DNA of 64,000 nt from JBCDGZ01 sp038750655 (GCA_038750655.1 JBCDGZ010000002.1:69209-133208); one strand, 5' to 3'. Shown: positions 47,051 to 55,913, numbered from the stretch's first letter. Program-made: numbers and translations. Notes: generated by a model not told the origin, from the sequence alone.

Positions 47051-48301
47051 ATGGCCCTAAAAGTCAGCATCATCGGTGGCGGTGTAATCGGTCTGTTCTG
47101 TGCGTATTACCTCCAAAAGGCCGGAGCCAGCGTTGAGGTTTTTGATCGGGGAGAGATGAGCGACGGCTGCTCCCACGGCAATGCGGGGATGATCGTTCCG
47201 AGTCATTTTATTCCGCTGGCAGCACCGGGGATGATGGCCAAGGGCATCCGTTGGATGTTCAATCCGGAGAGTCCTTTCTATGTTCGACCGCGACTGAGTC
47301 GATCGCTCCTGTCCTGGGGTTGGCAGTTTTACAAGGCGGCAACAAAACAGCGGGTGGCCGAGGCCGCACCAGTGCTACGCGACATCAGTTTGCTCAGTAA
47401 GCAGTTGTATCAGGAGTTGGCTCGGGAAGCGGCCTTCGATTTTGCATTTGAGGAAAAGGGATTGATGATGTTGTACAAAACGGCAAAGGCAGCCGAGGAG
47501 GAACAAGAGGTTGCGCATATGGCCAATCGATTGGGCATTGAGGCGCAGGTGCTTTCTGCCGAAACGGTCAAGGCGATGGAGCCGGAGGTTGCGCTGGAGG
47601 TCAGCGGCGCTGTTTACTATCCGGGCGATGCGCACTTGCATCCGAATTATTTATTGCAGGCATTGAGGAAAAAACTCCAGGCGGCGGGGGTTACTTTTCA
47701 TGCTCAAACGGAGATTCAACATTTGGAGCGGCAGGGGAAAAGGCTGCTGGCTATTTGTAGCCATCGGGGGAAGCATGAGGTGGAGGAAGTGGTGATTGCG
47801 GGTGGAGCCTGGACGCCTCAGCTTGTTCGTCAGTTGGGCTGCTCGCTGCCGCTGCAAGCGGGCAAGGGATACAGCTTTACGGTGGCTTCGCCCGCTCAGC
47901 GTTTGAAATATCCCAGCATTCTTACGGAGGCCAAGATTGCGGTCACGCCGATGGGCAGCCAGCTGCGCTTTGCGGGGACGATGGAAATTGGGGGGCTGGA
48001 TGAAAGCGTCAATCCTCGTCGGCTGCGGGGAATTGTAAAATCGATTCCGCATTACTTTCCAGACTTTCCTTTACGGACACCGAAGCGGGAAGCGGTTTGG
48101 AGTGGTTTACGACCTTGCAGCCCAGATGGGAAGCCTTATATTGGTCGGCTGGCGAGTTTTGGGAATGTCAGTATTGCGGGGGGGCATGCGATGATGGGCT
48201 TGAGTTTAGCGCCGGCGACGGGATTGTTAGTAGCGCAATTGTTAGAGGGGAAAGCCCGGGCGATGCCCTTGCAGGCTTTCTCCCCCAATCGATTTGCTTA
48301 A
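47051..48301 (+). CDS. DadA-like FAD oxidoreductase, probable cis-4-hydroxy-D-proline dehydrogenase
   Basis: 416 residues of the DAO superfamily. The dinucleotide motif IIGGGVIGLFCAYYLQKAG is at ~6-24, then the CSHGNAGMIVPSHFIPLAAPG substrate-flavin segment and the C-terminal GHAMMGLSLAPATG motif. It would oxidise cis-4-hydroxy-D-proline to 1-pyrroline-4-hydroxy-2-carboxylate, the substrate of the DapA-family gene. It is 12 bp after the epimerase, the last gene of the operon. Confidence 0.88.
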   Translation: MALKVSIIGGGVIGLFCAYYLQKAGASVEVFDRGEMSDGCSHGNAGMIVPSHFIPLAAPGMMAKGIRWMFNPESPFYVRPRLSRSLLSWGWQFYKAATKQRVAEAAPVLRDISLLSKQLYQELAREAAFDFAFEEKGLMMLYKTAKAAEEEQEVAHMANRLGIEAQVLSAETVKAMEPEVALEVSGAVYYPGDAHLHPNYLLQALRKKLQAAGVTFHAQTEIQHLERQGKRLLAICSHRGKHEVEEVVIAGGAWTPQLVRQLGCSLPLQAGKGYSFTVASPAQRLKYPSILTEAKIAVTPMGSQLRFAGTMEIGGLDESVNPRRLRGIVKSIPHYFPDFPLRTPKREAVWSGLRPCSPDGKPYIGRLASFGNVSIAGGHAMMGLSLAPATGLLVAQLLEGKARAMPLQAFSPNRFA

Positions 48302-48316
48302 GTATGGCTAAAGAAA

Positions 48317-48339
48317 GGCCTCCGCAGTTGACGAAAGCC
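48317..48339. terminator. Hairpin terminator between convergent genes
   Basis: GGCCTCCG at 48317-48324 pairs with CGAAAGCC at 48332-48339 (with G-U pairs), loop 7. On the minus strand it is followed by TTTCTTT, so it terminates the first array gene; it lies between the 3' ends of that gene and the FAD oxidase and may serve both. Confidence 0.45.
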
Positions 48340-48355
48340 TCTCTAAACACACACC

Positions 48356-49471
48356 TTATTTGATGATCATTTTCTGACGAGCCAGGTTCTTACCATTCAC
48401 TTCAATGGTATAGAAATAAACGCCACCGCTGAGGTTGCCAGCATTGTAGTCTACCATGCCTTGTCCACTTTCGATGCGAACTCTTTCCAGCTCAACACCT
48501 CTTACATCATAGATTACCATATCCGCATTGGTCATATCCATTGGAATGTCGTATTCGATAGTTGTCAAACCATTTACTGGATTTGGACGATTCTGGCGCA
48601 GGCTTACTGCACTATTAGTGGGTTGTGTTCCAGTCAACTGGTTCACCATATTTTCCAAACGAGCGATGCGATCTTCCAAGTCCGTGATTTGATCTTCTTG
48701 ATAGCGGATAGTTTCGTCCTGCTGCTTAACAGCTTCGGTCAAAACTGGGATGATCATATCGTAGTTCATAGCGATGTAGTCTGCCAATTCTCCTTCAGCG
48801 TCATAAACGTTCTGAGTAGCCTCGGGCATTACTTCCTGAACTTCCTGAGCGATGAAACCATACTGAAGACCTTTGTTCAAGTTCAATTCTGGACGCTCAT
48901 CCGTGCGGTACTCATAAGTTACCCCTCTGATTTCACTCAGAATCTCCATTGGGTTTTGTACCAACTGAATGTTGCGCTTCAGATTCTTGTCAGAAGGTGC
49001 CCAAGTACCACCAGAGGCAAAGGCAGAACCGAAAACTTGATAGACGACATTTGTAGCACCACCACCAGTTACGCTATCAAAGTACCATGCCAGTGTTTTA
49101 CCACAAGCAGAATCGAAGCTACTACCAGTACCACTACCTGAGGAGTTCTGCTGCTTAATGAGGAATGGACGAGGACATTCGAACGCAAGTGTTGGAACGG
49201 CAAAGGTAGCACTGAGTGGCTCCATACCTAAGTTGACATTCAGGACATCGGTAAATTGTGAACGGAAACCATACAGATCACAGCCCGATGGTGCGGGGCC
49301 AGGAACACCACCAGATTCTCCAAGAGCGACGAATTTCCCGGTTGGATTAAAAGGACCAGTAGGAGGGAAAATACCCAAGTTGTTAGTAGAGATAAGTTGA
49401 GCATTGGCCGCTAGGCTCATCATAATAACGCCAAGAAATGTAAGTAAAAGTGTTCTGAATTGAATTCTCAT
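48356..49471 (-). CDS. T9SS-secreted S74/tail-fibre domain protein, array copy 1
   Basis: 371 residues from ATG 49471 (MRIQFRTLLLTFLG); 17 extra codons upstream look non-coding. Signal peptide ends ANAQ. The N-terminal domain carries GESGGVPGP and GCDLYGFRSQ, with Cys pairs (GCD, ECPRP, ACGKT) and an FD before the chaperone. Then the S74-type domain PSDKNLKRNIQ...YGFIAQEVQEVMPEATQNVYDAEGELADYIAMNYDMIIPVLTEA, a short coiled coil and a type A T9SS sorting domain (LRQNRPNPVNGLTTIEYDIP ... MIIK). In the N-terminal region it is closer to copy 7 (NNLG start) than to its direct neighbour. Probably a surface-exposed fibre-like protein. Confidence 0.85.
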   Translation of the reverse strand: MRIQFRTLLLTFLGVIMMSLAANAQLISTNNLGIFPPTGPFNPTGKFVALGESGGVPGPAPSGCDLYGFRSQFTDVLNVNLGMEPLSATFAVPTLAFECPRPFLIKQQNSSGSGTGSSFDSACGKTLAWYFDSVTGGGATNVVYQVFGSAFASGGTWAPSDKNLKRNIQLVQNPMEILSEIRGVTYEYRTDERPELNLNKGLQYGFIAQEVQEVMPEATQNVYDAEGELADYIAMNYDMIIPVLTEAVKQQDETIRYQEDQITDLEDRIARLENMVNQLTGTQPTNSAVSLRQNRPNPVNGLTTIEYDIPMDMTNADMVIYDVRGVELERVRIESGQGMVDYNAGNLSGGVYFYTIEVNGKNLARQKMIIK

Positions 49472-49551
49472 TTTAAAAGGTTTTAAGATTAAAAAATAGA
49501 GGTCTAACCCATCAAAGTGCACAGGCGCTTTGACAGCAAAAATATATCAGG

Positions 49552-49570
49552 CCTTACCCGGGTGTAAAGG
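49552..49570. promoter_or_regulatory. Palindromic element upstream of array copy 1
   Basis: CCTTACCCGGGTGTAAAGG, a dyad of CCTTA/TAAAGG around CCCGGG. Similar sites precede copies 3-6 at the same relative place and a decayed one precedes copy 2, so it was duplicated with the genes or is selected. On the minus strand TATTTTTG, a good -7 box, lies shortly after it, so the palindrome could overlap a promoter. Confidence 0.5.
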
Positions 49571-49803
49571 CTATAGATGTAAAGGCTTACTGTTTAATTG
49601 TTCGTAGAAAGGTAAAATAAAGATGGACAATACAGCTGCAAAGTGAACTTGCAGTGCTAGTTGAAAGACGTGATAAAGGTAAATCTGAAAATTAGAATCG
49701 AAGAGTTAGTACTGTTCCTGAAGTGAGATTCAATTTACAAATAAAATCCATTGATGCCAAGTTTTTTCTTGTTTTTAAACGATAATTTTTTTTGATAAAA
49801 AAA

Positions 49804-49835
49804 ATGGAATCTCCAAAAGCTTCCAGAGATTCCAT
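49804..49835 (-). terminator. Rho-independent terminator of array copy 2
   Basis: Perfect 10-bp arms (ATGGAATCTC at 49804-49813 and GAGATTCCAT at 49826-49835) with a 12-base loop; on the minus strand the stem is followed by a run of T from the A-tract at 49796-49803. Confidence 0.8.
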
Positions 49836-49889
49836 CTGAAGGACAGCGCAACAACTATCCGTTTATTTTATAACAGTAACTAACATTCG

Positions 49890-51032
49890 TTACTTGATGA
49901 TCATTTTTTGGCGAGCGACATTTTGTCCATTTACCTCAATGCTGTAGAAGTAAACACCACCGCTCAAATTGCTAGCATCAAAGTCTACACTACCTTGTCC
50001 GGCCGCTACATTGACTCTTTGCAACTCCACTCCTCTTACATCATAAACCACGAGATCAGCGTTGTTCATATCTTGAGGAATATTGTATTCGATAGTCGTT
50101 ACACCATTGAAAGGATTGGGACGGTTTTGACGAAGGTCTACACTAGAGGCCGCCGGCTTCGTACCGAGTACCAAAGCTTCCAAGCGCGCCAAGCGATCTT
50201 TCAATGACTCGATCTCATTGGCTTGCTCGTTGATCTGTTCGGCCTGCTCATTGATTACCTCTTCTTGGTATTTGATGGTCTCATCCTGACCTTTTACAGC
50301 TTCGGTAATTACCGGAATGATCATGTCATAATTCATAGAAATATAATCATCGATTTCACCTTTGGCATTGAACACATTTTGAGTAGCTTCTGGCATTACC
50401 TTTTCCACATCCTGTGCAATGAATCCGTATTGACGGCCTTCGTTCAGGTTCAACTCTGGACGCTCCTCTGTGCGGTACTCATAAGTTACGCCTTCAAGTT
50501 CTTGCAGAATTTCCATGGCATTACTAACGGGCTGAATATCGCGCTTCAGGTTTTTATCGGATGGTACCCAAATACCACCGGAGGCAAAAGCAGAACCAAA
50601 AACTTGATACACTACATTGGTCTGCCCACCGATTGTACTGCTGTCGAAATACCAACCTAAGATTTTACCGCACCCGGTGATAAATCCGTTTCCATTACCC
50701 GTTGCATTTTGGGCTTGAATGATTAGAGGCGTACCTGCTCCTTCAAAAGAGAGCGTTGGGATTTGACGGCCAAAAAAGTCTTGCATGCCGAGGTTAACTG
50801 CCGTCGAGCTGTCGGTCTGTGCACGAAAGCCATATAGGTCACAACCATTGGCAGTCGGTCCGGGGACGCCACCAGACTCCCCAATCGCCGTAAATTTTCC
50901 ATTAGGGTTGAACGGTCCAGTAGGAGGAAAAATACCAAAACTATTAGAAGGAGAGACTTGTGCCTGGGCCGTAAAGCTTAGTGCTACGAGACTCAGTACA
51001 GTAAACAATGATGTTTTAAAATTGAATTTCAT
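49890..51032 (-). CDS. T9SS-secreted S74/tail-fibre domain protein, array copy 2
   Basis: 380 residues; signal peptide ends FTAQAQ. The N-terminal domain (~25-150) has GKFTAIGESGGVPGPTANGCDLYGFRAQ, a TLSFEG strand and CGKILGWYFDS. The S74 domain begins PSDKNLKRDIQPVSNAMEILQELEGVTYEYRT. The coiled coil is long (EQAEQINEQANEIESLKDRLARLEALVLG), followed by the sorting domain (LRQNRPNPFNGVTTIEYNIP to KMIIK). It pairs most closely with copy 3. Confidence 0.87.
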   Translation of the reverse strand: MKFNFKTSLFTVLSLVALSFTAQAQVSPSNSFGIFPPTGPFNPNGKFTAIGESGGVPGPTANGCDLYGFRAQTDSSTAVNLGMQDFFGRQIPTLSFEGAGTPLIIQAQNATGNGNGFITGCGKILGWYFDSSTIGGQTNVVYQVFGSAFASGGIWVPSDKNLKRDIQPVSNAMEILQELEGVTYEYRTEERPELNLNEGRQYGFIAQDVEKVMPEATQNVFNAKGEIDDYISMNYDMIIPVITEAVKGQDETIKYQEEVINEQAEQINEQANEIESLKDRLARLEALVLGTKPAASSVDLRQNRPNPFNGVTTIEYNIPQDMNNADLVVYDVRGVELQRVNVAAGQGSVDFDASNLSGGVYFYSIEVNGQNVARQKMIIK

Positions 51033-51074
51033 GTTTCAAAAGGTTTTTTAAATTAACAAATACATGGCTGGTTC

Positions 51075-51098
51075 TTCAAAGTGCTCTTGCACTTTGAA
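51075..51098. promoter_or_regulatory. Leader hairpin of array copy 2
   Basis: TTCAAAGTGC (51075-51084) and GCACTTTGAA (51089-51098) form a perfect 10-bp inverted repeat with a four-base loop, 43-66 bases before the ATG of copy 2. Related but less perfect stems occur before copies 1 and 3 and a weaker one (TTCTTTG/CAAAGAA) before copy 4. Confidence 0.5.
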
Positions 51099-51115
51099 AG
51101 CAATACAGAATTGGG

Positions 51116-51134
51116 CCTTAACTAGATGTAAAGG
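51116..51134. promoter_or_regulatory. Decayed palindromic element upstream of array copy 2
   Basis: CCTTAACTAGATGTAAAGG retains the CCTTA and TAAAGG ends of the element seen before copies 1 and 3-6 but has lost the CCCGGG centre. Confidence 0.4.
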
Positions 51135-51170
51135 CTATAGCATAACGTATTTTCGAGCACGCTCTCTTAG

Positions 51171-51202
51171 ATGGAACTCTTGGAAAAATCCAAGGGCTCC
51201 AT
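51171..51202 (-). terminator. Hairpin downstream of array copy 3
   Basis: ATGGAACTCTTGGA (51171-51184) pairs with TCCAAGGGCTCCAT (51189-51202) with mismatches, loop AAAA. It corresponds in position to the terminators of the other copies but lacks a strong T-run, so efficiency is uncertain. Confidence 0.5.
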
Positions 51203-51249
51203 CGCAGAAAGGTTGATAGCTGCTGCCATCAAAACAGAAGTGGTGTTTA

Positions 51250-52368
51250 TTATTTGATGACCATTTTTTGGCGAGCTACATTTTGTCCATTGACTTCTAT
51301 GCTATAGAAATAGATGCCACCGCTTAAATTGCTAGCATCAAAATCAACAGTGCCGTTGCCGACTGCTACATTGACGCGCTGCAGCTCTACTCCGCGCACA
51401 TCGTAAATAACGAGATCAGCGTTGTTCATATCCTGAGGAATGTTGTATTCGATAGTCGTTACCCCATTGAAAGGATTAGGACGATTCTGACGAAGGTCTA
51501 CTCTAGAAGCCGCAGGCTTAGTGCCAAGTACCAAAGCTTCCAAGCGCGCCAAGCGATCTTTCAGAGATTCGATTTCCTCGGTCTGCTCATTGATAACTTC
51601 TTCCTGATACTTGATCGTCTCGTCTTGTTCTTTGACGGCTTCGGTGAGTACGGGAATGATCATGTCATAATTCATAGAAATATAATCATCAACTTCACCT
51701 CGTGCGTTGAACACATTCTGGGTAGCCTCTGGCATTACCTTTTCTACGTCCTGTGCGATGAAACCATATTGACGACCTTTGTTCAAGTTCAACTCTGGAC
51801 GCTCATCTGTACGGTACTCATAAGTTACGCCTTCGAGTTCTTGCAGGATTTCCATGGCATTACTTACCGGCTGAATGTTACGCTTCAGATTTTTATCAGA
51901 TGGTGCCCATACACCACCAGAGGCAAAAGCAGAACCGAAAACTTGATAGACGACATTGGTCTGTCCGCCAGCCGTATTGCTATCGAAATACAAGCCTAAG
52001 ATTTTACCGCAACCATTGACAAATCCGTTTCCATTTCCTGTTGCGTTTTGAGATTGAATAATCAACGGAAGGCTAGGACTTTCAAAAGACAGTGTTGGTA
52101 TCTCAAGACCAACAAAGGTCTGTACGCCGAGGTTCACCGCAACATTAGGAGCGAACTGCGCGCGAAAACCATAGAGGTCACAGCCATTGGCAGTTGGGCC
52201 AGGAACGCCACCAGATTCACCGATTGCGGTAAACTTTCCGTTAGGGTTGAACGGCCCCGGAGGAGGAAAGATGCCAAAACTATTAGAAGGAGATACTTGC
52301 GCCTGGGCAGCAAAACTTAGTGCTACGAGACTCAGTATGGTAAATAATGTTCTAAAATTGAATTTCAT
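51250..52368 (-). CDS. T9SS-secreted S74/tail-fibre domain protein, array copy 3
   Basis: 372 residues; signal peptide ends FAAQAQ. Nearly the same as copy 2 in its S74 and sorting domains, with a shorter coiled coil (EQTEEIESLKDRLARLEALVLG). The N-terminal domain differs from copy 2 mainly at ~68-85 (FAPNVAVNLGVQTFVGLEIP) and at FVNGCGKILGLYFDSNTAGG, a clear patch of divergence in an otherwise matching pair. The SDKNLKRNI motif is intact. Confidence 0.87.
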   Translation of the reverse strand: MKFNFRTLFTILSLVALSFAAQAQVSPSNSFGIFPPPGPFNPNGKFTAIGESGGVPGPTANGCDLYGFRAQFAPNVAVNLGVQTFVGLEIPTLSFESPSLPLIIQSQNATGNGNGFVNGCGKILGLYFDSNTAGGQTNVVYQVFGSAFASGGVWAPSDKNLKRNIQPVSNAMEILQELEGVTYEYRTDERPELNLNKGRQYGFIAQDVEKVMPEATQNVFNARGEVDDYISMNYDMIIPVLTEAVKEQDETIKYQEEVINEQTEEIESLKDRLARLEALVLGTKPAASRVDLRQNRPNPFNGVTTIEYNIPQDMNNADLVIYDVRGVELQRVNVAVGNGTVDFDASNLSGGIYFYSIEVNGQNVARQKMVIK

Positions 52369-52451
52369 GTTTCAAAAGGTTTTTTAAATTAATAAATACA
52401 TGGTTAGTCTTTCAAAGTGCAAAAGCAACTTGAAAGCAATACAGAATGAGA

Positions 52452-52470
52452 CCTTACCCGGGTGTAAAGG
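52452..52470. promoter_or_regulatory. Palindromic element upstream of array copy 3
   Basis: CCTTACCCGGGTGTAAAGG, identical over 19 bases to the element before copy 1 although the flanking DNA differs. Confidence 0.5.
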
Positions 52471-52675
52471 CTATAAATTAAACTTATCTTTTTTTGCTAT
52501 TTAGATTGGGTTTAGGAAAGGATAACGGGTCCGTAAGCACGTCCGCTTAGTGTAAAGAATGGAGGTTAATAATTGATTTGATAAGTGAAGTTGAAATGTT
52601 AGTACTTTTCCTGAAGATATTTAAATCTACAACTATTTTCCTTTGATTCAAAATTTTTTCTCGTTTAAAATAAAA

Positions 52676-52707
52676 ATGGAACCCCTGGAGAAATCCAAAG
52701 GTCCCAT
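52676..52707 (-). terminator. Terminator of array copy 4
   Basis: ATGGAACCCCTGGA (52676-52689) pairs with TCCAAAGGTCCCAT (52694-52707), loop GAAA, with mismatches; on the minus strand it is followed by TTTTTATTTTA. Confidence 0.7.
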
Positions 52708-52753
52708 CGCAGAAAGGCTGATAGCTGCCGCCATCAAACCAAAGTGGTGTTTG

Positions 52754-53917
52754 TTATTTGATCACCATTTTTTGGCGAGCTACATTTTCGCCGTTCACTT
52801 CTATGCTGTAGAAATAGATGCCACCGCTTAAGTTGCCAGTATCAAAATCAACACTGCCATTGCCTACCGCTACATTGACCCGCCGCAGCTCCACTCCTCT
52901 CACATCATAAACAACAAGATCAGCGTTGTTCATATCTTGAGGAATGTTGTATTCGATAGTCGTCATTCCATTAGCTGGATTGGGGCGGTTTTGGCGAAGC
53001 TCTACTCTGGAAGAAGCTGGCTGATTACCAAGTAATAATTTTTCTAGACGTGCAACGCGATCTTTCAAGGGGTCAATCTCATCTCTTTCCATCCGTGTGA
53101 TGCGATCTTTCAAAGACTCGATTTCCTCCGCCTGCTCATTAATAACTTCTTCTTGGTACTTGATCGTCTCGTCCTGTTCTTTAACGGCTTCCGTAATCAC
53201 CGGAATAATCATGTCATAATTCATAGCGATGTAATCGTCCATTTCCCCCTCTTCATTGACCACACCCTGTGTAGCTTCCGGCATTACCTTTTGCACATCC
53301 TGAGCGATGAAACCATATTGGCGGCCTTCATTGAGGTTCAACTCGGGGCGCTCATCCGTACGGTACTCATAAGTAACACCTTCGATTTCTTGTAGGATTT
53401 CCATGGCATTACTAACTGGCTGAATATTGCGCTTCAGATTTTTATCGGATGGTGCCCAAACGCCACCAGAAGCAAAGGCAGAGCCAAAAACAAAGTAGAC
53501 AACATTACTTGCTCCTCCGGCAGCTTGGCTATCGAAATACAAGGCTAACGTTTTTCCACATCCGGTGACTGGTCCACCACCGAGGCCGAAGGCATTCTGC
53601 TGTTGAATCAACATAGGGACCCGGCTCTCAAAAGATAAGGTTGGCGTTCTTCTTCCACTGTTAAATTGTATTCCCAAATTTATCGCGTCTGTAGCAGAGG
53701 TTTGTGCACGAAATCCATACAGGTCGCAGCCGTTGGCCGTGGGGCCAGGTACACCACCAGATTCGCCAATGGCAGTGAATTGCCCGGCAGGGTTAAAAGT
53801 GGTACCGGGAGGAAAAATACCTAAGCTGTTAGAAGGACTTAGTTGAGCATTGGCGGTGAAGCTAAGCATGACCATACTTAGTACGGTAAACAAGAAAGTT
53901 TTAAAAGTTAATTTCAT
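52754..53917 (-). CDS. T9SS-secreted S74/tail-fibre domain protein, array copy 4
   Basis: 387 residues; signal peptide ends FTANAQ. The N-terminal domain has SLGIFPPGTTFNPAGQFTAIGESGGVPGP and RRTPTLSFESRVPMLIQQQNAFGLGGGPVTGCGKTLALYFDSQAAGGASNVVYFVFG. The coiled coil is extended with RITRMERDEIDPLKDRVARLEKLLLG. The S74 motif PSDKNLKRNI and the sorting domain are intact. It forms a close pair with copy 5, including non-coding flanks. Confidence 0.87.
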   Translation of the reverse strand: MKLTFKTFLFTVLSMVMLSFTANAQLSPSNSLGIFPPGTTFNPAGQFTAIGESGGVPGPTANGCDLYGFRAQTSATDAINLGIQFNSGRRTPTLSFESRVPMLIQQQNAFGLGGGPVTGCGKTLALYFDSQAAGGASNVVYFVFGSAFASGGVWAPSDKNLKRNIQPVSNAMEILQEIEGVTYEYRTDERPELNLNEGRQYGFIAQDVQKVMPEATQGVVNEEGEMDDYIAMNYDMIIPVITEAVKEQDETIKYQEEVINEQAEEIESLKDRITRMERDEIDPLKDRVARLEKLLLGNQPASSRVELRQNRPNPANGMTTIEYNIPQDMNNADLVVYDVRGVELRRVNVAVGNGSVDFDTGNLSGGIYFYSIEVNGENVARQKMVIK

Positions 53918-54000
53918 TTTCTAAAAGGTTTTATAGATTAAAAAATAGCTGTCCTGTTCTTTGACTTACCGATTGTAAACCAAAGAAAATAGTAGTGCAG

Positions 54001-54020
54001 CCTTATCCCGGGAATAAAGG
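54001..54020. promoter_or_regulatory. Palindromic element upstream of array copy 4
   Basis: CCTTATCCCGGGAATAAAGG, the element variant with TATCCCGGGAATA at its centre, 84 bases before the start codon. Confidence 0.5.
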
Positions 54021-54274
54021 CAATACGTATTTAGGGCATAGGCCGGGCAGGGCCTACGGCGTCCAATATCTTAAATTGTATCTATTACTATCAGAGAAGG
54101 ATTAACAAGGATGTTGTTGGGTAATTTTGAATTGACCTTTGGATAGTTATTGTGGTTGAGCAATAATTTGTAAAGAGAGTGAGAATTACTTTTACTTACG
54201 AAGTGTATTTCAATGTACAAAAAAAATACTGTCTATGCAATAGATCTTTTGGGGGTGAAAAAATCTTTTCAAAA

Positions 54275-54307
54275 AGTGGAAATCCAACTGCTCGTTGAAA
54301 TTCCACT
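54275..54307 (-). terminator. Terminator of array copy 5
   Basis: AGTGGAA with CCAAC (54275-54288) pairs with GTTG and TTCCACT (54294-54307); on the minus strand TTTTTGAAAAGATTTTTTC follows. Confidence 0.7.
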
Positions 54308-54330
54308 CTAAAGAGGCTAGACGAGTTGTG

Positions 54331-55494
54331 TTATTTGATGACCATCTTTTTGCGGGCCAGGTTTTGACCGTTGGCTTCGATGGAATAAAAATAAATGCCG
54401 CTGTTGAAGTTGTTGGTATTGTATTCAATATTACCGTTACCTGCTGCGATACTGACACGCTGCAGCTCCACTCCTCTCACATCATACACAACAAGATCAG
54501 CGTTGTTCATATCTTGGGGAATACTGTATTCGATGATCGTCATTCCGTTGGCCGGGTTAGGGCGGTTCTGGCGAAGCTCTACGCTGGAAGAGGCAGGTTG
54601 ATTACCGAGTAGTAATTTTTCCAGACGCGCGATGCGATCTCTCAAAGGCTCAAGCTCATCCCTTTCCATCATCGTGATGCGATCCTGCAAAGATTCGATT
54701 TCTGCTGTCTGCTCATTGATGACTTCTTCCTGGTATTTGATCGTCTCGTCTTGTTCCTTCACTGCTTCTGTAAGGACAGGAATGATCATGTCATAATTCA
54801 TAGCAATATAATCATCCATTTCACCGTCCTGATTAACGACCCCTTGTGTAGCTTCTGGCATAACTTTCTGTACATCTTGAGCGATGAAACCATACTGACG
54901 ACCTTCATTGAGATTCAACTCCGGGCGCTCATCCGTACGGTACTCATAGGTGACGCCTTCGATTTCTTGAAGGATTTCCATAGCATTACTTAGAGGCTGA
55001 ATATTGCGCTTCAGATTTTTGTCGGACGGTGCCCAGACACCACCAGAAGCAAAGGCAGAGCCAAAGACAAAGTAGACAACATTGCTAGCTCCTCCGGCAG
55101 CTTGACTATCAAAATACGATGCCAGCGTTTTTCCACATCCGGTGACTGGTCCACCGCCGAGGCCGAAGGCATTCTGCTGTTGAATCAACATAGGAACCTG
55201 GCTTTCGAAAGACAGCGTTGGCGTTCTTCTCCCATTGTTGAATTGTATCCCCAGATTGACTGCTTGAGTGGTAGAGAATTGCGCTCGGAACCCGTACAGG
55301 TCGCAACCGTTGGCTGTAGGGCCAGGGACGCCACCAGATTCACCAATGGCAATAAATTTTCTGGCAGGATTAAACGCTCCCCGAGGAGGAAAAATACCCA
55401 GGCTATTGGAAGGGGTTAATTGAGCATTAGCTGTGAAGCTAAACATGACTATACCAAGTACGGCAAACAAGAGCGTTTTAAAATTTAATTTCAT
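54331..55494 (-). CDS. T9SS-secreted S74/tail-fibre domain protein, array copy 5
   Basis: 387 residues; signal peptide ends FTANAQ. The same layout as copy 4, with almost the same S74 region (PSDKNLKRNIQPLSNAMEILQEIEGVTYEYRT) and coiled coil (RITMMERDELEPLRDRIARLEKLLLG). The sorting domain ends RVSIAAGNGNIEYNTNNFNSGIYFYSIEANGQNLARKKMVIK, whose final part resembles copies 6 and 7 (ANGENLARKKMVIK) rather than copy 4 (VNGENVARQKMVIK), a sign of exchange between copies. Confidence 0.87.
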   Translation of the reverse strand: MKLNFKTLLFAVLGIVMFSFTANAQLTPSNSLGIFPPRGAFNPARKFIAIGESGGVPGPTANGCDLYGFRAQFSTTQAVNLGIQFNNGRRTPTLSFESQVPMLIQQQNAFGLGGGPVTGCGKTLASYFDSQAAGGASNVVYFVFGSAFASGGVWAPSDKNLKRNIQPLSNAMEILQEIEGVTYEYRTDERPELNLNEGRQYGFIAQDVQKVMPEATQGVVNQDGEMDDYIAMNYDMIIPVLTEAVKEQDETIKYQEEVINEQTAEIESLQDRITMMERDELEPLRDRIARLEKLLLGNQPASSSVELRQNRPNPANGMTIIEYSIPQDMNNADLVVYDVRGVELQRVSIAAGNGNIEYNTNNFNSGIYFYSIEANGQNLARKKMVIK

Positions 55495-55579
55495 TTTCTA
55501 ATAGGTTTTATAGATTAAAAAATAGCTATCCTGTTCCTTGACTTGCCAGTCGCAAACCAAAGAATACATAGCAGTGCAG

Positions 55580-55599
55580 CCTTATCCCGGGAATAAGGG
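55580..55599. promoter_or_regulatory. Palindromic element upstream of array copy 5
   Basis: CCTTATCCCGGGAATAAGGG, the best-preserved dyad: CCTTAT and ATAAGG arms around CCCGGG. Confidence 0.5.
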
Positions 55600-55855
55600 C
55601 AATACCTGCTTAGAGCGTAGGCCAAACGAGGCCTACGGCATCCGATGTTTTAAATTGTATCTATTACTATTAGAGAAGGATTAACAAAGATGTTATTAGG
55701 TAATTTTGAATTTACCCTTGGATAGTTATTGTGATTGAGAAAGAATTTGTAGAAAGAATGATCGTTTGAGTCTACTTATGAAGTGTAATTCAATGTACAA
55801 AAAAAATAATGCAGATGCAATAGCTGTCATTTGTTAAAATAAAATCTATAGAAAA

Positions 55856-55888
55856 AGTGGAATCCCAACTGTTCGTTGAAATTCCACT
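55856..55888 (-). terminator. Terminator of array copy 6
   Basis: AGTGGAAT (55856-55863) pairs with ATTCCACT (55881-55888), with CCCAAC/GTTG extending the stem; on the minus strand TTTTTCTATAGATTTTATTTT follows. Confidence 0.7.
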
Positions 55889-55913
55889 CTTAAAAAGGGC
55901 TAAGCTATTTGTG

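Larger units (their letters stand above)
49472..49889. other. Intergenic region of array copies 1 and 2
   Basis: 418 bases holding, from copy 1's start outward on the minus strand: a TTAAAACCTTTT leader, an inverted repeat (TCAAAGTGC 49512-49520 with GCGCTTTGA 49525-49533), the palindromic element 49552-49570, and the terminator of copy 2 at 49804-49835. No coding sequence was found. Confidence 0.6.
52369..52753. other. Intergenic region of array copies 3 and 4
   Basis: 385 bases with the copy 3 leader stem (CTTTCAAAGTGC at 52409-52420 and GCAACTTGAAAG at 52425-52436), the palindromic element 52452-52470, about 200 bases with nothing recognised, and the copy 4 terminator at 52676-52707. No coding sequence was found. 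Confidence 0.55.
53918..54330. repeat. Intergenic cassette duplicated upstream of array copies 4 and 5
   Basis: 413 bases closely matching 55495-55913 along most of the length, including a TTTGACTT-containing leader, the palindrome, a CCTACGGC block, an AATTGTATCTATTACTAT block and the hairpin before the next gene. No coding sequence. The match shows that gene plus both flanks was duplicated as one unit. Confidence 0.75.
55495..55913. repeat. Intergenic cassette between array copies 5 and 6
   Basis: 419 bases matching 53918-54330: leader, palindrome at 55580-55599, GAGGCCTACGGCATCC, then the hairpin at 55856-55888 that ends copy 6. No coding sequence. Confidence 0.75.
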
